Positions 6,790 to 10,398 of a stretch of 10,398 bases of DNA are shown here, in pieces. The translations under genes were made by a program, and so were the position numbers. The number at the start of each line of letters is the position of its first letter. Positions within the stretch are counted from its first letter, which is position 1. The notes below the pieces were generated by a model. The model ran no database searches and was not told where the DNA came from. It worked only from the letters and a program-made list of their open reading frames with translations. The stretch is from Actinomycetota bacterium (GTDB lineage Bacteria > Actinomycetota > Actinomycetes > Streptosporangiales > Streptosporangiaceae), in assembly GCA_003541285.1 (NCBI GenBank), contig DPMS01000686.1:1-10398 (forward strand). Reading direction: 5' to 3'.

Positions 6790-8277
6790 ATGCTCGGGAA
6801 CAGCCAGGTCAAGCCGGTAGCCGTAGACCGCCAGGCAGGACAGGCCCTGCCTGGCCAGCCGCCCAGGCGGCGTGCGGCAATGGCCGCCGTCTTGTGGCGG
6901 CACCGGCTGGCCGCCGCACTGCTGACCGCCGGCCTGGCGCTCCGGGTGCTCGCCGAGATCGCCTACCGCCCCGCGCTGTTCTACATCGACACGCCGAGGT
7001 ACCTGTACAACGCCGACGGGATGGACCCGGTCGGCTACAAAGGACCGCTGCGGACGATCCTGCTGGTGGCCAACTTCAACACAGTCGCCGCCATCCAGCA
7101 TCTGCTTGGCCTGGCGATGGCCCTGGTCATATACCTGCTGCTGCTCCGGCGCGGAACGTCCCGCTGGCTGGCCGCGCTGGCCATCGCGCCGATCGTGCTG
7201 GATGCCTACCAGCTGCAGACAGAGCAGACGATCATGCCGGGCACCTGGTTCGAGGCCCTGATCGTGGCTGGCCTCGCCATCCTGCTCTGGCGGCCGAAGG
7301 CCAGCTGGCGGGCGGTCGTCGCGGCCGGCATCGTGCTGGGGACCTCGGCGACCGTCGCCCAGGTAGGCGAAGCCCTGATCCTGCCCGTGGCCGTCTACCT
7401 GCTAGCGGCCGGCGGCGGCTGGCGGCAGGCCACCGGCAAGGCAGCCACCCTTTGCGCGGCCTGCGCCCTGCCCATCCTGGTCTACTGCACCGGCTCCTAC
7501 CTGCTGACGGGTGACTTCTTCCTGTCGCATTCGGGCGTCACATCCTTCTACGGGCGGATGGCCGCGGCGGCGGACTGCGCAACCCTCCGGGTCCCGGCCG
7601 GCGAGCGGGGAATGTGCCCGGACAAGGCACAGCAGGCGATGGGGTCCGACTGGCTGGAGTACGGCGACGGCTCCCCGATCCGGCCTTACTACTCGGGCCT
7701 GCCGCGCGCTGAGGCCGACAGCATGATCGCCGGCTTCGACCATCGGGTGCTGACCCAGCAGCCGCTGCGCGTGCTCGCTGCTTACTCCCGCGACGTGGTG
7801 AAACCATTCGCGCTGACCCGCACCGGCAGCCCGGGCGACACTCCGATCTCCCGCTGGCAGTTCCAGCTGACGTTCCCGTACTACGCGCCGCATGCCACGA
7901 TGCCGATCGTCAAGGCCGCGATCGACCAGTTCGGCGGCGGTGGCCCGCCCACCGTCTGGCGGCCCGTCGCCGCGTTCCTGCGCTCCTACCAACTCGACGG
8001 CGGCTACACACCCGGCCCGCTGCTGGCGGTATTCACACTGGCCGGGCTGGCCGGCTCGGCTTCCTTGCTGCGCCGGCGGGCAGACCGGGGGACCCGCCAG
8101 CTTGCCCTTGCCTGCCTGCTGTTCTTCATCTCGGGTGTGTCCGTCCTGCTGATATCCGACCTGTTCGAGTTCTCCTGGCGCTACCAGCTGCCCGCACTGG
8201 TCACCATCGCGCCGGCCGGCGCGCTCGGGATCGGCGTCATCACCAGATCGATCAGGACCCGGCGCAGTCCCGGCTGA
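6790..8277 (+). CDS. Polytopic membrane glycosyltransferase, GT39/PMT-like GT-C family
   Basis: Seen: 495 residues from the ATG at 6790; residue numbers below count from an alternative GTG at 6781. A basic N-terminal tail precedes the first membrane segment (about 42-60). The first outer loop has YIDTPRY (68-74, with Asp-70 as candidate catalytic acid), then GYKGPLR and QHLLGLAMA. About nine to eleven membrane segments follow. A large soluble loop (about 245-400) contains Cys-266 and Cys-279. R-Y-x-x-P occurs near 467-471. This layout is that of GT-C transferases using polyprenyl-phosphate-linked sugars outside the membrane; donor and acceptor cannot be read. Start: GGTGA lies five bases before the ATG at 6790. 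The GTG at 6781 has no site, and an ATG at 6880 with a weak AGGCGG is also possible. It is 160 bp after the preceding transferase, with no clear promoter between, so co-transcription is plausible. Confidence 0.8.
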   Translation: MLGNSQVKPVAVDRQAGQALPGQPPRRRAAMAAVLWRHRLAAALLTAGLALRVLAEIAYRPALFYIDTPRYLYNADGMDPVGYKGPLRTILLVANFNTVAAIQHLLGLAMALVIYLLLLRRGTSRWLAALAIAPIVLDAYQLQTEQTIMPGTWFEALIVAGLAILLWRPKASWRAVVAAGIVLGTSATVAQVGEALILPVAVYLLAAGGGWRQATGKAATLCAACALPILVYCTGSYLLTGDFFLSHSGVTSFYGRMAAAADCATLRVPAGERGMCPDKAQQAMGSDWLEYGDGSPIRPYYSGLPRAEADSMIAGFDHRVLTQQPLRVLAAYSRDVVKPFALTRTGSPGDTPISRWQFQLTFPYYAPHATMPIVKAAIDQFGGGGPPTVWRPVAAFLRSYQLDGGYTPGPLLAVFTLAGLAGSASLLRRRADRGTRQLALACLLFFISGVSVLLISDLFEFSWRYQLPALVTIAPAGALGIGVITRSIRTRRSPG

Positions 8278-8302
8278 AGCCGCAGGGTTCTCCGTGACGC
8301 GA

Positions 8303-8336
8303 CCGCAGGCCCGGGAGCCTAGCGTGCGGCCTGCGG
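8303..8336 (+). terminator. First of two abutting hairpins between glycosyltransferase genes
   Basis: CCGCAGGCC (8303-8311) pairs perfectly with GGCCTGCGG (8328-8336), giving a 9-bp stem with a 16-base loop. It begins 25 bases after the stop of the preceding gene. There is no T-tract, so a terminator role is only likely by position and stability. Confidence 0.45.
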
Positions 8337-8363
8337 GCTGGGCCGCCGGGCCGGCGGCCCAGC
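8337..8363 (+). terminator. Second abutting hairpin, near-perfect 27-base palindrome
   Basis: GCTGGGCCGCCGG (8337-8349) and CCGGCGGCCCAGC (8351-8363) are perfect 13-base arms around a single central base, starting at the base after the first hairpin ends. In RNA it would fold as a very stable stem of about 12 pairs. It could serve as a transcription barrier or an RNA-stabilising 3' end for the upstream transcript. No U-run follows. Confidence 0.5.
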
Positions 8364-8379
8364 AGTCCGGCGCACGGTT

Positions 8380-9795
8380 ATGCTCTGGTCAGCCGGCGTG
8401 CTGACCTGGGACGGTCGTTGGGTGATGCGGGAACGGAAACGCGGGGACGGGCCCGATGCCGCCATCCTCGTCGCCCGTACCCGCGGTCATACGCCCATGG
8501 CTGCCGACCAGGCTCCCCGGTCGGCCCGCTGGCGGCGCCACCTGCTCATGCTCACGGCGTTCTGGTCTCGGCGCCCCACGCCGTGGCTGGTCAGACGGGT
8601 CTTTCCGGTGCTCGCCACGGCCGGGCTGATCGTCGTCGCGATGGTCTCCTCGACGTGGCTGGGGCCCCACCTGGCCGGGAAGTCCGCCTGGGCGCTTCCG
8701 CGCGACCTGTGGGGGACGCTGGTCGCGGCTGACCGGCTCCTGCACCTGGACCTGGGCGGCCTGTACACGCGACCCACCCAGCTGGTCACCTTTCCCGGCG
8801 CGGCCGTGATCCTGGTCCCGGTCGTGGCGGTCGCCGACGCGGCAGGGCTCTCACTCCAGCTTCCCGGCCCGCAGTACGCCTATCCCAGCGTCTGGCTGCT
8901 GGCCGGCCCCTACGAGATCGCCATCTCGGCGGTGGTGCTGTTCGCCGCCGACGCGATCGCTTGCCGCCTGGGCGTTACCTGGCCCAAGCGCGCCCTGCTC
9001 GCTGCCGCCAGCGCAACCGCCCTGTGGAGCGTCGCGGCGCGGTGGGGTCATCCGGAGGACGCGGTCGCGGTGGGACTGTTCCTGTATGCGATCCTGGCGC
9101 TGGCAGACTCACACACCAGCCGCGCCGCGTGGCTCACCGGGGCGGCGGTCGCCATCCAGCCGCTCGTGCTGCTCGCGCTGCCCATCGCCCTGGCGGTCAT
9201 CGAGCCGCGGCGCTGGGCCGGCTTTCTGGCCAGGGCCGCTGCCCCCGGCGTGGTGGTCCTGGGGGCTGCGGCCGCGGCGAACTGGAAAGCCACTTACGCC
9301 GCGGTGACCAGCCAGCCCAATTCGCCGATCGTCAACCACCCGACCGTGTGGACTGGCCTGGCCCCCCACCTGAGCGACGGATCGGTCGTGTCCGGCCCCG
9401 CCCGGGCGCTGGCCATCCTCGCCGCCTGCGGATGCGCCCTGGCCGCCGGGCGCCGGTGGCGGGCGGTGCGGCAGGCCGGTGAGTGGAACCCGCAGGCCCT
9501 GGAGGAGGTGCTGTGGTGGACAGCCGTGGCACTGGCTGTGCGCTCGGTGTTCGAGCCCGTCATGGTCGCCTACTACCTGTGGCCCACGCTGGCGGTAGCG
9601 CTCATCGCCGCATCGAGAAGCTGGTCACGCCTGGCCGCGACCTCCATTGCCACTGCGGTGCTCACATTCGCCTCTCAGGCCCCGTGGCAGGGCCTGCTGA
9701 ACTGGTGGGCACCGATGATGGCGGGACTGGTCCTGACCCTCTTCCTGGCCCGCGTCCCGCTACGCAGGAAGGCGGCGGGATCATCGCAGGCCTGA
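8380..9795 (+). CDS. Polytopic membrane protein, divergent GT87-like glycosyltransferase
   Basis: Seen: up to 471 residues. An Arg-rich N-terminal stretch is followed by a first membrane segment near 76-92. An outer loop has AADRLLHLDLGGLYTRP (116-132, with Asp-118 and Asp-124), then a TFPGAAVILVP segment, RWGHPEDAVAVGLFLYA (221-237), AAWLTGAAVAIQPLVLLALP (249-268) and further hydrophobic segments, about ten in all. The acidic first loop, GLY motif and the pattern of a membrane helix followed by a Q/K-P helix resemble DUF2029/GT87 proteins, which use polyprenyl-phosphate mannose. The similarity is weaker than for the two preceding proteins, so this may be an inactive or specialised relative. 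Start: none of the in-frame starts (8380, 8398, 8422, 8425, 8497) has a good ribosome site, and the strong hairpins lie just before 8380, so a later start is quite possible. The stop lies 11 bp from that of the convergent cupin gene. Confidence 0.72.
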   Translation: MLWSAGVLTWDGRWVMRERKRGDGPDAAILVARTRGHTPMAADQAPRSARWRRHLLMLTAFWSRRPTPWLVRRVFPVLATAGLIVVAMVSSTWLGPHLAGKSAWALPRDLWGTLVAADRLLHLDLGGLYTRPTQLVTFPGAAVILVPVVAVADAAGLSLQLPGPQYAYPSVWLLAGPYEIAISAVVLFAADAIACRLGVTWPKRALLAAASATALWSVAARWGHPEDAVAVGLFLYAILALADSHTSRAAWLTGAAVAIQPLVLLALPIALAVIEPRRWAGFLARAAAPGVVVLGAAAAANWKATYAAVTSQPNSPIVNHPTVWTGLAPHLSDGSVVSGPARALAILAACGCALAAGRRWRAVRQAGEWNPQALEEVLWWTAVALAVRSVFEPVMVAYYLWPTLAVALIAASRSWSRLAATSIATAVLTFASQAPWQGLLNWWAPMMAGLVLTLFLARVPLRRKAAGSSQA

Positions 9796-9806
9796 GGCCC
9801 CGGTAG

Positions 9807-10223
9807 TCAGCTGCCGGCCGGTGCTGCCAGGTAGTCCCCGTCGGTGACGTGCTCGTGCCAGATGGTCTGCTGGCCGGTCTCCGGGTCTTCCTCCTGGACA
9901 GCGATGTGGCACATGAGATGGTCGGGCGCGGCCCCGTGCCAGTGCCTCTCCCCCGGCCCGACCACCACCGTGTCGCCGGGGCGCACCTGCCGGACCGGGC
10001 CGTCCTCACCCTGGACCCGCCCGACCCCGTCCACGATGTGCAGTACCTGGCCGAGCGGGTGCACGTGCCAGTGGGTCCGGGCACCGGGGGCGAAGTGAAC
10101 CCGCAGTGCGCGCACCAGGCCTGGCTCGGGCAGGGACGCCACCTCATCCATCCACACTTCGCCGGTGAACCAGTCCGCTGGCCCGCGCTTGCTCGGCCGC
10201 GCCCCCACCCCGGTGACTTCCAT
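9807..10223 (-). CDS. Single-domain cupin, (R)-mandelonitrile lyase-like
   Basis: Seen: 138 residues, one cupin barrel. Motif 1 is PGARTHWHVHPLGQ (46-59) and motif 2 is PGERHWHGA (90-98), followed by HLMCHIAVQE and the C-terminal block WHEHVTDGDY (122-131). The usual cupin Glu ligand is replaced by Gln-59. Family knowledge: the manganese-dependent hydroxynitrile lyases of bacteria (GtHNL type) bind metal through His-53, His-55, Gln-59 and His-94. Here the same residues fall at exactly those numbers, and His-106 is also present. Many homologues are of unknown natural role, so the lyase label describes the family rather than a proven activity. Probably cytoplasmic, as no signal peptide is seen. 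Start: the ATG at 10223 has AAGGAG seven bases upstream; the frame extends to 10322 through a repeat-encoded basic stretch that I regard as non-coding. The gene is convergent with the glycosyltransferases, so likely unrelated to them. Confidence 0.88.
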   Translation of the reverse strand: MEVTGVGARPSKRGPADWFTGEVWMDEVASLPEPGLVRALRVHFAPGARTHWHVHPLGQVLHIVDGVGRVQGEDGPVRQVRPGDTVVVGPGERHWHGAAPDHLMCHIAVQEEDPETGQQTIWHEHVTDGDYLAAPAGS

Positions 10224-10235
10224 GCGTTTCTCCTT

Positions 10236-10265
10236 CCGCCGCATCGATTTCCGCCGTATCGATCT
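10236..10265. repeat. Two-copy 15-bp tandem repeat upstream of the cupin gene
   Basis: CCGCCGCATCGATTT (10236-10250) is followed directly by CCGCCGTATCGATCT (10251-10265), with two differences. Each copy contains the palindrome ATCGAT. The block lies between the cupin ribosome site and the large inverted repeat, so it could be a pair of regulator half-sites or part of the leader. Confidence 0.55.
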
Positions 10266-10314
10266 TGATCGTGGTGCTTTGCCTGCATGCGGCGCACGGA
10301 AACCACCACGATCA
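10266..10314. promoter_or_regulatory. Long inverted repeat in the divergent promoter region
   Basis: The arms are 10266-10280 and 10300-10314, with 14 of 15 positions complementary. The core, GATCGTGGTG against CACCACGATC, is perfect for ten bases. The spacer is 19 bases. It sits between the cupin start and a possible rightward gene, where an operator for a divergently encoded regulator would be expected. It could instead fold as an RNA stem. Function is inferred from position only. Confidence 0.5.
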
Positions 10315-10343
10315 TGGAACACGTGCCCGGCTGGGAGGATCTC

Positions 10344-10398
10344 ATGCAGCAGAGCGGCGCTGGGCGGCCAGTGCCGCCGGCGGCAGCCCGCGGGCGGG
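10344..10398 (+). CDS. Possible 5' end of a divergent gene, cut by the window edge
   Basis: The ATG at 10344 is preceded by GGAGG at 10334-10338 with a five-base spacer, a strong ribosome site. Only 18 codons are visible, reading MQQSGAGRPVPPAAARGR, too few and too low in complexity to assign a family. An in-frame ATG at 10314 would add ten residues (MEHVPGWEDL) but places the start on the end of the inverted repeat. Divergent orientation to the cupin gene with a dyad in between would suit a regulator, but nothing in the residues shows that. Confidence 0.4.
   Translation, partial: MQQSGAGRPVPPAAARGR

Noticed and set aside
9789..9799. GGCC-TGA-GGCC mini-hairpin with the stop codon of the third glycosyltransferase in its loop
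   Set aside because: Four-base arms only; not a credible terminator for the convergent genes.
1..10398. Mobile elements, CRISPR arrays, tRNA or rRNA genes, prophage or toxin-antitoxin modules
   Set aside because: No transposase or integrase motifs, no regularly spaced repeats, no cloverleaf candidates and no paired small toxin/antitoxin frames were seen on either strand.

Overview
This 10.4-kb window is very GC-rich, with G or C at most third codon positions. It carries a large LuxR/LAL-type regulator, a secreted DUF4097 lipoprotein and several polytopic GT-C-like glycosyltransferases. Together these point to a chromosomal segment of an actinomycete; genus cannot be told from the sequence. 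I see no tRNA, rRNA, transposase, integrase, CRISPR array or att-like site.

Left half, minus strand (about 118-4736): four genes are read leftwards. In transcription order they are a DUF4097-type lipoprotein (4736-3978), a 924-residue ATP-binding LuxR-family regulator (3892-1118), a small DUF4242-like protein (1070-774) and a DUF1003 two-helix membrane protein (612-118). The first three are separated by only 85 and 47 bp and may be co-transcribed. The DUF1003 gene follows a 161-bp gap that holds a perfect dyad next to a possible -10 box, so it may have its own promoter. A short GC hairpin lies beyond its stop.

Right half, plus strand (5118-9795): three consecutive multi-pass membrane proteins. 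The first has the acidic loop motif and the later H-x-D motif expected of MptA/MptB-like, polyprenol-phosphate-sugar-dependent transferases. The second has a D-T-P-R-Y loop motif and an R-Y-x-x-P motif typical of GT39/PMT-like GT-C proteins. The third is a more divergent GT87-like protein. They probably build or decorate a lipoglycan, cell-wall glycan or glycolipid at the membrane. The first is preceded by a 381-bp non-coding stretch ending in a 9-bp-arm hairpin just before the ribosome binding site. Two abutting GC-rich hairpins lie between the second and third.

Right end: convergent with the glycosyltransferases is a small cupin (10223-9807). Its metal-site residues fall at the same positions (H53, H55, Q59, H94) that I recall for the manganese-dependent cupin hydroxynitrile lyases. 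Its upstream region contains a 15-bp tandem repeat and a long inverted repeat that abuts a possible divergent gene cut by the window edge.

No clearly novel multi-gene system is proven. The best leads are the glycosyltransferase trio with its structured leader, the lipoprotein/LAL-regulator pairing, and the cupin with its operator-like divergent region.
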